From Dactylosporangium sp. AC04546 (GTDB taxonomy: Bacteria > Actinomycetota > Actinomycetes > Mycobacteriales > Micromonosporaceae): a stretch of 64,000 nucleotides of DNA. The notes beneath the pieces were generated by a model that saw nothing but the letters and a program-made list of their open reading frames with translations, did no database searches and was not told the origin of the DNA. How positions within the stretch are numbered: the first letter of the stretch is position 1; each line of letters opens with the position of its first letter. Location: NCBI RefSeq assembly GCF_022095675.1, contig NZ_JAHYSG010000010.1:62001-126000 (forward strand). The letters are read 5' to 3'. The position numbers and the translations under genes are program-made. Positions 8,847 through 16,649 of the stretch are shown in pieces.

Positions 8847-9119
8847 ATGGTTTTGCTGACCGACCACGCAGTGACAGCCATCCAGACCCTGACCGCCCAG
8901 CCTGGCGCACCGGAGGGCGGCGGCCTTCGCATCGCCGCCGACGAGACCCGCGGGTCGCTACGGCTGAGCCTGGCCTCCAGCCCGGCGCAGGGCGACGCGG
9001 TCGTTGAGGCGTCCGGCGCCCGGCTGTTCCTGGACCAGACGGCCACCGAGGTGCTCAACGACAAGACGCTGGACGCCGGCGCCGGCACCGACGGGCAGAT
9101 CGAATTCACCGTGACGTAG
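8847..9119 (+). CDS. HesB/IscA-like fold protein lacking cysteines
   Basis: A 90-residue protein with the A-type Fe-S carrier layout: an N-terminal helix (LTDHAVTAIQTL), then GGGLRIAADE, VVEASGARLFLDQTATEVLNDKTLDA and a C-terminal FTVT strand. Genuine IscA/HesB proteins bind Fe-S through three conserved cysteines; this protein contains none. Similar cysteine-free HesB relatives occur in actinomycetes, so it is probably a fold relative with another role rather than a cluster carrier. AGGAG lies ten bases before the ATG. It is monocistronic and convergent with the next gene. Confidence 0.78.
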   Translation: MVLLTDHAVTAIQTLTAQPGAPEGGGLRIAADETRGSLRLSLASSPAQGDAVVEASGARLFLDQTATEVLNDKTLDAGAGTDGQIEFTVT

Positions 9120-9152
9120 CCGTCCGGCAGACACCCACGCACCGGCCCCGCC

Positions 9153-9713
9153 TCATCGGCGGGCCAGGTGGACGAACGCGGGTGGCAGGTTGGCCCAGAC
9201 GGACGGGGTGCGCGACACGGTCCGGAACCGCGCGCGCAGCTCGGCGGCGAAGTGTCTGGCCGGTGGCGTCCACGCGGCGTGACTGTAGGCGAACGTACTG
9301 AAGCCGCCACCGGCGGCCAGCACGGTGGTGACGGCGTCGAGGATGCGGCGTCGCGTGCCGTGCTGAATGACCGTCCACGGCAGCCCGGAGACGACGGCGT
9401 CGACCGGGCCGTCGACCATGCCGGCGAGGTCCTCGGCGGTACCGGTCACGATCCGCACGGCCCGGCCCCGGTACCGGGCGGCGAGCTGCGCGGCGAGGTT
9501 CGGGTTGCGCTCCACGGCGATCAGCCGCGCGCCGGGCGACATCCGGCGCAGGATGACGTCGGTCACGGCGCCGGTACCCGGGCCCAGTTCGACCACGGTG
9601 TGCGCCCGTTCGAGGCCCAGGCCGTCGGTCAGGGCCCGGGCGAGCCGCGGCGAACTGGCCGCGACCGCGCCGGTCAGCCTGGGATGCAGCAGAAATTCCC
9701 GGAAGATCGACAT
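9153..9713 (-). CDS. PmtA-like SAM-dependent methyltransferase (phospholipid N-methyltransferase type)
   Basis: A 186-residue methyltransferase opening with SIFREFLLHPRLTGAVAASSP, the N-terminal signature of phospholipid N-methyltransferase-like and rRNA-adenine-dimethylase-like proteins. SAM motif I is VVELGPGTGAVTDVIL (near residue 40), followed by LIAVERNP (strand 2 acid) and VDAVVSGLPW (motif IV-like). These enzymes methylate phosphatidylethanolamine in some bacteria; the function of actinobacterial members is uncertain. It is divergent from the sensor kinase at 9821. The start at 9713 was chosen because the conserved N-terminus begins there. Confidence 0.82.
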   Translation of the reverse strand: MSIFREFLLHPRLTGAVAASSPRLARALTDGLGLERAHTVVELGPGTGAVTDVILRRMSPGARLIAVERNPNLAAQLAARYRGRAVRIVTGTAEDLAGMVDGPVDAVVSGLPWTVIQHGTRRRILDAVTTVLAAGGGFSTFAYSHAAWTPPARHFAAELRARFRTVSRTPSVWANLPPAFVHLARR

Positions 9714-9820
9714 GTGGCGAAGGTATGGACGGCAGCGGTCGTCGGGCGTCGTCCCGGCGGCCCGCCGGTGTCCTGCCACGGGTGGACGGCAGCCGGGCCC
9801 GGCGGCCGTATCGTGGAGCG

Positions 9821-11050
9821 GTGCACGGGCTCCTTGGCTGGTCAGGCCGCAATCCGTGGCTGGCCGAGGCGGCCCTCGCCGCGGTGCTGCTCGCGGCGGC
9901 GGCCGGGCTGCCCGACGGCCGGCCCTGGTGGGTGCGGCTGCCGTTGCTGCTCGTGCTGGTCTCGACGGTGTTGTGGCGGCGGCGGCACCCGCGCGCCGCG
10001 GCCGCGGTCGCCGTCGGTGCCGCATGGGCCGGGCTGCTCGGCGGGGTCTGGGAGCAGCACCTGCCGCTAGCGCACGTCGCGTTGCTCGTGGTGGTGTACA
10101 CGCTGGTGGTCCGGGGCCGGCGGCGCAGCGCCGCGCTCGTCGCGCCGTTCGTCGCCGCGTTCTTCGTCGTCTGGGCGCTGCGCTGGTATCCGGGCGTCGA
10201 CGCCGGTTGGGGCGCCGCCGGGTTCTGCCTGTCGGTCGGCACGGCGTGGCTGCTCGGCGAGTACGTGCGGGCCCGCCAGGAGTACGTGCGGGCGCAGCGC
10301 CGGGCGGTCGCCGCCGCGGCGATCGCCGGGGAACGGGCCCGGATCGCCCGGGAGCTGCACGACGTGCTCGCCCACAGCGTCGGGGTGATGGTCGTCAACG
10401 CCGAGGGTGCCCGGCTCATGCGCCATACCGATCCGGCGGTCGTGGACCGGACCCTCGGCCTGGTCAGCAGCACGGGCCGGGCCGCGCTGCAGGAACTGCG
10501 CCGCCTGCTCGACGTGTTACAGCCCTCCGGTGACGGCGTCCTGCCGCCGCCCGGCGAAGGCCACGGCCCGCCGCCCGGGGCGCCGGCCGACCTGCGTGAC
10601 CTGGTGGCCCGGGCGGGAGCCGGCCTGGCCGGCGCGCGGTTGCGGATCGCGGGCAGCGCCGACGGCGTGCCGGCGTGGCTGCTCGGCCAGGTGTACCGCA
10701 TCGTCCAGGAGGCACTGACCAACGTGCTCAACCACGCCGGCGCTCGCGCCTCGGTGGACGTCCTGCTGGATTTCGGTGCGCCCGGTCGCCGCCGCACGGT
10801 CCGCGTCGAGGTCGTCGACACCGGCGGGGACGGCGGCGGCCCGGGACTGCCGTCGTCCGGTCGCGGTCTGGCCGGCATGCGGCAGCGGGTGACGGACGCC
10901 GGCGGCACCCTGGAGGCGGCGCCGGTGCCGGGCGGATTCCGGTTGGCCGCGACCCTGCCCGTGGACGGCTCCACAGCCGCTTCTCAGCCGGCCACAGCGG
11001 CCTCTCAGCGCCGCGGCGGCAGGATGAGGCGGTGGCCGCACGGGTACTGA
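9821..11050 (+). CDS. NarL-type sensor histidine kinase
   Basis: A kinase of about 409 residues: four or five hydrophobic segments in the first 150 residues, a short coiled stretch, the HisKA_3 phospho-acceptor box ERARIARELHDVLAHSVG (His near residue 184), then a HATPase domain with N-box VQEALTNVLNHA and G-box GRGLAGMRQRV. The signal sensed by the membrane domain is unknown. The GTG at 9821 directly precedes the first membrane segment; ATG at 9725 is an alternative in the same frame. The 3' end overlaps the response regulator gene by 19 bases, so the two are translationally coupled. Confidence 0.88.
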   Translation: MHGLLGWSGRNPWLAEAALAAVLLAAAAGLPDGRPWWVRLPLLLVLVSTVLWRRRHPRAAAAVAVGAAWAGLLGGVWEQHLPLAHVALLVVVYTLVVRGRRRSAALVAPFVAAFFVVWALRWYPGVDAGWGAAGFCLSVGTAWLLGEYVRARQEYVRAQRRAVAAAAIAGERARIARELHDVLAHSVGVMVVNAEGARLMRHTDPAVVDRTLGLVSSTGRAALQELRRLLDVLQPSGDGVLPPPGEGHGPPPGAPADLRDLVARAGAGLAGARLRIAGSADGVPAWLLGQVYRIVQEALTNVLNHAGARASVDVLLDFGAPGRRRTVRVEVVDTGGDGGGPGLPSSGRGLAGMRQRVTDAGGTLEAAPVPGGFRLAATLPVDGSTAASQPATAASQRRGGRMRRWPHGY

Positions 11051-11694
11051 TCTGCGACGACCAGGAGCTGATGCGGGTCGGGCTGCGCATGGTCGTGGAC
11101 AGCCAGCCGGACCTGATGGTGGTGGGCGAGGCGGCCGACGGACCGGCCGCCGTGGCCCTCGCCGAGCAGCTGCGACCCGACGTGGTCATGCTGGACGTCC
11201 GCATGCCGGGCCTGGACGGTGTCGCCGCGACGGCCCGGATCCGCGCCGCCGTCCCGGCCGCCCGCGTTGTCGTGATCACCACGTTCGACCTGGACGAGTA
11301 CGCGTTCGCGGCGCTGCGGGCCGGTGCGAGTGGCTTCGTGGTCAAGGACGCCCCGGCGGCCGAGCTGCTGGTCGCGATCCGCGGGGTGCTGCGGGGCGCC
11401 GCGATGGTGGCGCCGTCGGTCACCGGGCGGCTGGTCGAGCGGTACGTGACCGGCACCGCCGGCCCGGTCGCGGACGAGCGCTGTGCCGCGCTCACCGACC
11501 GCGAACGCGAGGTGCTCGGCCTGATCGCCCGCGGCCTGAACAACGCCGAGATCGCCGCCCGGCTGTTCCTCGGCGAGACCACGGTGAAGACCCACATCAA
11601 CCGGATCCTGACCAAGCTGCGCCTGCGCGACCGGGTCGGTGCCGTCGTGTTCGCCTACGAGACCGGCCTCGCCCGCCCCGGCGCCGGACCCTAG
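11032..11694 (+). CDS. NarL/FixJ family response regulator
   Basis: A 220-residue regulator. The receiver domain has acidic pocket ICDD, phospho-acceptor Asp in VVMLDVRMPG and conserved Lys in VVKDAP. The C-terminal LuxR-type helix-turn-helix is LTDREREVLGLIARGLNNAE followed by TTVKTHINRILTKL. The GTG at 11032 lies inside the end of the kinase gene and is preceded by GAGG, giving a coupled kinase/regulator pair. Targets are not evident; no gene nearby shows an obvious shared operator. Confidence 0.92.
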   Translation: MAARVLICDDQELMRVGLRMVVDSQPDLMVVGEAADGPAAVALAEQLRPDVVMLDVRMPGLDGVAATARIRAAVPAARVVVITTFDLDEYAFAALRAGASGFVVKDAPAAELLVAIRGVLRGAAMVAPSVTGRLVERYVTGTAGPVADERCAALTDREREVLGLIARGLNNAEIAARLFLGETTVKTHINRILTKLRLRDRVGAVVFAYETGLARPGAGP

Positions 11695-11791
11695 GAACCG
11701 GCGAGCCTGCCGCGGCCGGCGCGGGCCGCTGCGCGGTCGCCTGGCCGTTCGGCGGGTCGCCGGGCGCCGGGCGGTCGCCTACGCTCGGGCC

Positions 11792-12553
11792 ATGTCGCTC
11801 GCCTGGAGGCTCACCGCCACCGTTGTCGCCGTGGCGGGCTTCGCCGGGCTCGTGGTGTACCGGTTCGTGCTGCAGGCGATGTTCTGGCGGATCGAGCCCG
11901 CGTCCACGGGCACGTGGGTGGGCATGGCGACCTTCGCGGTCGCCCTCTTCGGGCCGTTCCTGGGCTACCTGTGGCTGACCCGCCGGCTGTTGCGCGCACC
12001 GGCGACGTTCCAGCGCGCCGATGACGGGGCGGCGTTCACCGTGACGGGCTCGCCGGTGCTGCCCGGTTTCCTGGCCATCGTGCTGATGCTGCAGGCCGGC
12101 GCGGCGGTGCCGTACGAGAAGGTGCCGGGCACGGACAGGATCGGGCTGCCTGCCGACCCGGCCCTGCAGGCGTTCATCGCGCTGCCCGCGCTGCTGGTCC
12201 TGGTCGCGCTCGCCGTGCTGTGGCTGCCGGGTGCGGGGCTGCGGCTGTCCCCGGCCGGGATCACCGTGCGGCACGCCTTCCGTGCCCACGAGATCGGCTG
12301 GGACGCCCTGCTCCCGGGCGGTCCGGCCCCGGTGCGCCGGTGGACGATGCGGCTGCGGTATCGCGGCCCGGGCGGCGATCCGCGCTCGTGCAGCGTCCCG
12401 GCGTTCTGGTTGTCCGTCGACGGCATCTTCCTCGCCACGGTCGTGCGGCACTACGCCGAGCGCCCGGAGCACCGCGCCGCCATCGGCACCGAGGTCGAGC
12501 TGGACCGCCTCCGGTCCGGCTTCCGGCGCCGGGCATCGCAGCCGCTCGTCTGA
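11792..12553 (+). CDS. Membrane protein with PH-like C-terminal region
   Basis: A 253-residue protein with four hydrophobic helices (about residues 7-30, 38-62, 86-108 and 132-155). After the last comes a strand-rich domain (GLRLSPAGITVRHAFRAHEI...) resembling the bacterial PH-like domains that follow two or four helices in actinobacterial membrane proteins. A TACGCT hexamer ends seven bases before the ATG and could be a -10 element for a short or absent leader. The function is not recognised. Confidence 0.7.
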   Translation: MSLAWRLTATVVAVAGFAGLVVYRFVLQAMFWRIEPASTGTWVGMATFAVALFGPFLGYLWLTRRLLRAPATFQRADDGAAFTVTGSPVLPGFLAIVLMLQAGAAVPYEKVPGTDRIGLPADPALQAFIALPALLVLVALAVLWLPGAGLRLSPAGITVRHAFRAHEIGWDALLPGGPAPVRRWTMRLRYRGPGGDPRSCSVPAFWLSVDGIFLATVVRHYAERPEHRAAIGTEVELDRLRSGFRRRASQPLV

Positions 12554-12559
12554 GGCGCG

Positions 12560-13297
12560 TCAGGCCGGGGCGAGGACGCAGAACTCGTTGCCCTCCGGGT
12601 CGGCCAGCACGATCCACGGGACGTCGCCCTGGCCGACGTCGGCGGGCGTCGCGCCGAGGGTCCGCAGCCGGGCCACCTCCGCCGCCTGGTCGTCACCGCG
12701 ATACGGCACCACGTCGAGATGCAACCGGTGCCGTGTGTCCGTCAGGTGGGGCGTGCGGAGGAACTCGAGGTACGGCCCGGCGCCCTTCGCGGAGCGCAGC
12801 AGCGCGCGATCGTCGGTCACCTCGTGCGGGGTCCAGTCCATCGCCGCGCCCCAGAAGCCGGCCATGGCCCGCGGGTCCGCGCAGTCGACGACCACCGCGG
12901 CGATCGGCCCGGTGTCGCGGTAGCGTTCCCGAGGCTCCAGCACGCAGAACACGTTGCCCTCCGGGTCGGCCAGCACCGTCCACGGCACGTCGTCCTGGCC
13001 CGCATCGGCCGGCGTCGCACCGAGCTGCCGCAGGCGTGCGACCAACGCCGTCTGATGGGCCGCGGAGGTGGCGGCGAGTTCGAGGTGTGCGCGGTACCTC
13101 ACCGTCTCGGGGTCCGGGACGGCGATGACGTCGACGCAGACCGGGGCGTCGGGGTCCGTCCAGTCGAAGCCCGCGGGTGCGACGCTCGTCGCACCGTGAC
13201 CCGAGCGGGAAACCCAGCCGAGCGCCTCCGCCCAGAACGCGCCGAGCGCCGAGTCGTCCCGGGCCTTGAGATTCGCCTGAACAAGTCGCAGCGCCAT
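12560..13297 (-). CDS. Tandem glyoxalase-like (VOC) domain protein
   Basis: A 245-residue protein of two similar vicinal-oxygen-chelate domains, about residues 1-118 and 125-245. Each ends with the same signature: DVPWTVLADPEGNVFCVLEP in the first and DVPWIVLADPEGNEFCVLAP in the second, showing internal duplication. VOC proteins act as metal-dependent lyases, dioxygenases or antibiotic-binding resistance proteins; actinobacterial glyoxalase_6 tandems like this have no fixed function. ATG at 13297 begins the conserved ALRLVQANLKARD segment. Confidence 0.82.
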   Translation of the reverse strand: MALRLVQANLKARDDSALGAFWAEALGWVSRSGHGATSVAPAGFDWTDPDAPVCVDVIAVPDPETVRYRAHLELAATSAAHQTALVARLRQLGATPADAGQDDVPWTVLADPEGNVFCVLEPRERYRDTGPIAAVVVDCADPRAMAGFWGAAMDWTPHEVTDDRALLRSAKGAGPYLEFLRTPHLTDTRHRLHLDVVPYRGDDQAAEVARLRTLGATPADVGQGDVPWIVLADPEGNEFCVLAPA

Positions 13298-13391
13298 GCC
13301 ACCAACCCTATGCTCGGCCGGCGGCGCGATGCCCGGCCGGGCGGATCCGCACACGCCTGTATCACCGGAGCGCTCCGGCGCTCCCCCTGGT

Positions 13392-14201
13392 ATGTGGCCA
13401 GTCGCAGTGGGACTGCTTGCCGGCGCCGGGGTGGTCGCGGGCTACCAGCACCAGCACCCGCACGCCCCGATGCCGCTGGTGTGGGCGGCCCTCGCCGTCG
13501 CGCTCGGCGGCTGCTCGGGCGGCATTCTCACGTACGGCCTGCGCCGCTGGGCCGAGCTGACCGCCGAGCATCCGGCACGGGTCCGCGAGGTCGCCGGTCC
13601 GGTGGTGGCGATCGCCGTCGGCGGCGTGCTGGCCGTCAACGTGACCCGGTTCCTGCCCGGGCCGACCGGCTACTGGCACAGCGGGCTGCTGGTCTGTCTC
13701 GCGATCCTGGCGGGCGTCCCGGCCGGTACGGTCATGTTCGCGATCCGGCGGGTGGCGTCCGCCGAGCCGTGCCCGGGCCCGCCGGGCCGGCAGGTCACCG
13801 TGCTGCTCGGCCTGCGCCGGTTGCTGCAGCGGCTGCTGGCCGCCGAGGGGGCCGTCGTCACGCTCGTGACGTTCCAGTTCGGCGCGTACTCCGAGCTCCA
13901 GCCGAACCCGCGGCCGGCGCAGTACGTTCTGATCTTCGGCGGTGTCGGCTCGGTGCTGGTCGCGGCGGCCTACGTGCCGGCCTGGACCGCCCTGCGGCAC
14001 CGCGCCCACCTGCTGTGCCGCGAGCTGTTCCCGCTCGACGACCTCGACGACGGCGCCACGATTCTGAGCAACGCGGCGGACGGCCAGCGCCTCGAACAGG
14101 TCCTCGGCGCCGACCGCGGCATCCTGGCCGACCTGCAGAACGGCCTCGCCGTCGCCGCACCCCTGCTGGCCGGGGCGGTCGCCGCGTTCCTGCCGCACTA
14201 G
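13392..14201 (+). CDS. Polytopic membrane protein of unknown function
   Basis: A 269-residue protein with hydrophobic segments near residues 1-18, 31-52, 70-90, 98-118, 145-165 and 175-200, and a C-terminal acidic/polar stretch (LDDLDDGATILSNAADG) before a last hydrophobic tail. ATG at 13392 puts the first helix at the N-terminus; no good ribosome site is visible, so the start is uncertain. It resembles uncharacterised actinobacterial membrane proteins and is unlinked by overlap to neighbours. Confidence 0.65.
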   Translation: MWPVAVGLLAGAGVVAGYQHQHPHAPMPLVWAALAVALGGCSGGILTYGLRRWAELTAEHPARVREVAGPVVAIAVGGVLAVNVTRFLPGPTGYWHSGLLVCLAILAGVPAGTVMFAIRRVASAEPCPGPPGRQVTVLLGLRRLLQRLLAAEGAVVTLVTFQFGAYSELQPNPRPAQYVLIFGGVGSVLVAAAYVPAWTALRHRAHLLCRELFPLDDLDDGATILSNAADGQRLEQVLGADRGILADLQNGLAVAAPLLAGAVAAFLPH

Positions 14202-14250
14202 TCCGCCGGACCGGCTCGCGCGGCCACAGCCGACGCCTTTCACCGCCGGC

Positions 14251-14281
14251 TTGAGCTCAACCTAGGTTGAGGTTCTATGGT
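14251..14281 (+). promoter_or_regulatory. SoxR-type promoter/operator of soxR
   Basis: A -35 element TTGAGC (14251-14256) and -10 element TATGGT (14276-14281) are separated by 19 bp, the over-long spacer typical of MerR-family activated promoters. Inside the spacer sits the perfect 16-bp palindrome CTCAACCTAGGTTGAG (14256-14271), close to the known SoxR box CCTCAAGTTAACTTGAGG. A second overlapping dyad, TTGAGCTCAA, covers the -35 region. Predicted transcription starts close to the GTG at 14288, so the message would have little or no leader. This indicates autoregulation. Confidence 0.85.
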
Positions 14282-14287
14282 CCACGG

Positions 14288-14749
14288 GTGCCACCGGAGC
14301 CGAACGCGCACCCGAAAGACCTGCTCACGGTCGGCGAGGTCACCGCCCGCACCGGGGTGGCCCCGTCCGCCCTGCGTTTCTACGAGGCCGAAGGGCTCAT
14401 CACGGCCGAGCGCAACCGCGGCAATCAGCGGCTGTACCGGCGGCACATGCTGCGTCGCATCTCGCTCATCCTCGCGGCCAGGCGGCTCGGCATCCCGCTC
14501 GCCGACGTCGCGGAGATCTTCACCACCCTGCCCGCCGACGAGGCGCCGAGCCACCGGGACTGGGTGCGGGTGTCACGGTTGTGGAAACGCCAGCTCGAGG
14601 ACCGCCGGCGGTACATCATGAATCTCGAGCGCCAGCTCACCGCCTGCATCGGGTGCGGCTGCCTCTCGATGCGATCGTGTGACCTGCTCAACCCGGACGA
14701 CCGGCTGGGCACGCGCGGCGTCGGACCGGTCCGTCTCCACGAGGCGTGA
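14288..14749 (+). CDS. soxR: Redox-sensitive MerR-family regulator SoxR
   Basis: A regulator of about 153 residues. The N-terminal winged helix reads LLTVGEVTARTGVAPSALRF followed by YEAEGLI, then a dimerisation helix and the [2Fe-2S] ligand set CIGCGCLSMRSC (C-x2-C-x-C-x5-C), diagnostic of SoxR. The oxidised cluster switches SoxR to activate promoters with 19-bp spacers; in actinomycetes it responds mainly to redox-active metabolites. The GTG at 14288 is chosen because codons further 5' overlap the operator and -10 box. It is convergent with the ferredoxin gene, whose promoter carries the same element, so that gene is its likely target. Confidence 0.93.
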   Translation: MPPEPNAHPKDLLTVGEVTARTGVAPSALRFYEAEGLITAERNRGNQRLYRRHMLRRISLILAARRLGIPLADVAEIFTTLPADEAPSHRDWVRVSRLWKRQLEDRRRYIMNLERQLTACIGCGCLSMRSCDLLNPDDRLGTRGVGPVRLHEA

Positions 14750-14751
14750 CC

Positions 14752-15087
14752 TCAAGCCAGGGCGCCGTCGTGGATCTGCGGCGGCAGGGCCGCTACGAAC
14801 GCGTGGTCGCCCGGCACACGTCCGACCCGCGCGGCCCCGCCGGGAGAGCCGATCGCGGTGAAGAACTCGGCGTTGACGGCGGTGTACACGCTGAACTCGG
14901 CGGGAAGGTCGTCCTCGTAGTAGATGGCTTCGACCGGGCAGACCGGCTCGCAGGCGCCGCAGTCGACGCACTCGTCGGGTTGGATGTAGAGCATCCGGTC
15001 GCCCTCGTAGATGCAGTCGACCGGGCACTCGTCGACGCACGCCTTGTCCATCAGGTCCACGCACGGCAACGCGATCACGTAGGTCAT
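14752..15087 (-). CDS. fdxA: 7Fe ferredoxin (FdxA type)
   Basis: A 111-residue ferredoxin beginning MTYVIALPCVDLMDKACVDE. Cysteines follow the seven-iron pattern: C-x7-C-x3-C-x3-C (3Fe-4S side, with CPVDC) and DECVDCGACEPVCPVEA (4Fe-4S). It is a small soluble electron carrier, typically serving P450s or other oxidoreductases. The C-terminal 40 residues are a normal mycobacterial/actinobacterial FdxA extension. Its promoter (15095-15125) carries a SoxR box, so expression is probably induced by SoxR under redox-cycling stress. It ends two bases after the convergent soxR stop, leaving no room for a separate terminator. Confidence 0.93.
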   Translation of the reverse strand: MTYVIALPCVDLMDKACVDECPVDCIYEGDRMLYIQPDECVDCGACEPVCPVEAIYYEDDLPAEFSVYTAVNAEFFTAIGSPGGAARVGRVPGDHAFVAALPPQIHDGALA

Positions 15088-15094
15088 GGCGCGG

Positions 15095-15126
15095 AGATTA
15101 GGTGCTCAACCGCACTTGAGCTCAAG
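15095..15126 (-). promoter_or_regulatory. SoxR-type promoter/operator of the ferredoxin gene
   Basis: Read on the minus strand, -35 TTGAGC (15125-15120), a 19-bp spacer and -10 TAATCT (15100-15095) form a MerR-family promoter. The box GCTCAACCGCACTTGAGC (plus-strand 15104-15121) matches the SoxR consensus arms. The layout TTGAGCTCAA-N6-TTGAG is identical to that at soxR and in the same orientation relative to the gene. The start codon at 15087 lies about where transcription should begin. Confidence 0.85.
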
Positions 15127-15131
15127 TCCGG

Positions 15132-15632
15132 CTACGTCTGGTCCCACGCGCGTCCCGCATACTGCTGGAACGCCGCCGCCAGCTGCCGGCGGCGGGCCCG
15201 CACGAACCGCAGCTGGTGGAACACCACCATGTTGCGCTTCGGAATGTAGAACGGCGGCCAGCGGAAGAGGCCGCTGCCCAGGCGCGGCAGTGTGTTGGGC
15301 CGGTTGAGGTGGACCAGCACGCAACGCCGGCCCTCGAACCAGCCGATCTCGACGGTGGCGACGTCCTCCCAGCGGATCGTCCGGCGCCGGCCGGCAAGTG
15401 CCATCGCCATGCCGTCCCGGTTGATCCGCAGCCGCAGCGGCCACAGCACCACCCGCAAGGAGGCCACCGCGAACGGCAGGCCGAGGATCATCAACGGGAT
15501 CCACAGCACGACCCACCAGTACTCACCGGTGTCCCACCCGTCGTCCGACGTCATCACGAACGCCGACACGGCGACGAAGAGGGCGCAGATCGCGAGCGCC
15601 GCCGACCAGGAAGATCCCCGCGATCTCCTCAC
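15132..15632 (-). CDS. Membrane-anchored protein of unknown function, possible altered N-terminus
   Basis: A 166-residue protein with two hydrophobic helices (about residues 10-27 and 40-62) and a soluble C-terminal domain rich in strands (RINRDGMAMALAGRRRTIRW), similar in layout to small PH-domain membrane proteins. The only usable start, GTG at 15632, lies inside an out-of-frame remnant of an Hsp70 gene, and the coding sense of this protein begins right at the remnant's end (SAALAICALFV). The native N-terminus may therefore have been lost and replaced. It has no recognised function and may or may not be expressed. Confidence 0.6.
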   Translation of the reverse strand: MRRSRGSSWSAALAICALFVAVSAFVMTSDDGWDTGEYWWVVLWIPLMILGLPFAVASLRVVLWPLRLRINRDGMAMALAGRRRTIRWEDVATVEIGWFEGRRCVLVHLNRPNTLPRLGSGLFRWPPFYIPKRNMVVFHQLRFVRARRRQLAAAFQQYAGRAWDQT

Positions 15633-15822
15633 GCGGCACGCCGGCCGAGCGCAGCACAGCCAGCGTGAGGGCGGTGGTGCGCTCCAGGTGGGGTAGGGCG
15701 ACCTTCTCGACCCCCTCCCGCGTCAGGTGCAGGTCGGTGTTCACGAACGGGACATGGACCTCCGCCGTGGCGTGCCGGGACAGCTGCTCCTTGGCGGCCC
15801 GGACGCCCCGCCACAGCAGCTG
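15595..15822 (-). pseudogene. Hsp70/DnaK-family gene remnant
   Basis: About 75 codons encode a clear piece of an Hsp70 nucleotide-binding domain: GVRAAKEQLSRHATAEVHVP, then DLHLTREGVEKVALPHLERT and finally EEIAGIFLVGGA, the conserved adenosine-binding loop. The flanking ATPase motifs and the whole substrate-binding domain are missing, and the frame ends 70 bases on in unrelated sequence. Upstream the sequence is replaced by the divergent zinc-ribbon gene region. It is a deletion remnant of an actinobacterial Hsp70-family protein. Confidence 0.75.
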
Positions 15823-15964
15823 CCGCGCGCCCGGACGTCCTCCGCAGCCACCGTAGTGTCCACTGTCCACCGCCCGATACGGCCGGCGCAGCGTGCCGCT
15901 CGCGGTCGCTGTCGCGACAAAACCTCTCGCGCCGCACCGCCCGCGGGTGGGACGCTCACGTCCC

Positions 15965-16318
15965 GTGAAACTCTTGTACTGCGCCCACTGCGGTGACATC
16001 GTGCGCCTCTTCCCCGAGAAACGCTTCTGCCGGTGCGGGAAGTCCTGGGGGCACTACCTCGACGACGGCGCCACGACGGTGCAGACCTGGCCGGGGTTGT
16101 CGCTCGGCATCGCCAACCCGGACTTCGTCCAGGCCCAGCAGGCGTTCGGCGACGACGTGACGCGATTCTCGCCGCTGCTCACCATGCGCTGCTGGATCAA
16201 CCCGGCCTCGGAGCCCGACGTCAAGTTCGTCGTCGGTGCACCGACGGAGGGCACCGACGAACCCGGCGACACCGGCGGCGGGCTCGACGAGGCCGGACAG
16301 CAGACGGCCGACGCGTGA
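15965..16318 (+). CDS. Small zinc-ribbon protein of unknown function
   Basis: A 117-residue protein starting at GTG 15965 (VKLLYCAHCGDIVRLF). Two cysteine pairs, CAHC near residue 6 and CRC near residue 21, could bind one zinc ion in a rubredoxin-like knuckle. The rest is polar and ends in a glycine/acid-rich tail (GTDEPGDTGGGLDEAG) that is probably disordered. The GTG was chosen because the cysteine knuckle follows at once; a longer frame overlaps the Hsp70 remnant on the other strand. No family function is known to me. Confidence 0.6.
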   Translation: MKLLYCAHCGDIVRLFPEKRFCRCGKSWGHYLDDGATTVQTWPGLSLGIANPDFVQAQQAFGDDVTRFSPLLTMRCWINPASEPDVKFVVGAPTEGTDEPGDTGGGLDEAGQQTADA

Positions 16319-16466
16319 CGACACCCCGACGCCGCTGCACTCCGACGACATCTTCGGGTACCAGCAGTGGTTCCTGTTCGACACCGTGTGGGTGGCAAGC
16401 CATCCCGAACTCGCACGGTCACTGATGCACTACGCCGAGCGTTGGGACCCGTTCGCGAATCGATGA
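16236..16466 (+). CDS. Short hypothetical protein, possibly a gene fragment
   Basis: A frame of 76 codons from GTG 16236. Only its last 45 codons look coding (DDIFGYQQWFLFDTVWVASH, with strongly GC-biased third positions). The first 30 overlap the preceding gene in another frame and are arginine/proline-rich. No start codon lies between the overlap and the coding-looking part, so this is either a very short gene translated from an unusual start or the 3' end of a decayed gene. No family recognised. Confidence 0.35.
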   Translation: MHRRRAPTNPATPAAGSTRPDSRRPTRDDTPTPLHSDDIFGYQQWFLFDTVWVASHPELARSLMHYAERWDPFANR

Positions 16467-16649
16467 CGCCGCAGCGTCACCGGCGTATCGTCGGGTTCGT
16501 CCGCTATGCCCGGGGACCGCCTCGACGTTCACCCCGACTCGAATGTGCTCGAAAAAGATCTGGGCGTGCTTGTCGATTGGGGCCGGCCGTTTTCGTAGCC
16601 CTGGTGAGAGCCCGGCACCGAGCCGGTCATACACCCGCTGGAGGGCACG

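Noticed and set aside
11792..11814. Firm promoter call (TACGCT) for the membrane protein at 11792
   Set aside because: A lone -10-like hexamer without a recognisable -35 at proper spacing is too weak in this composition to list separately.
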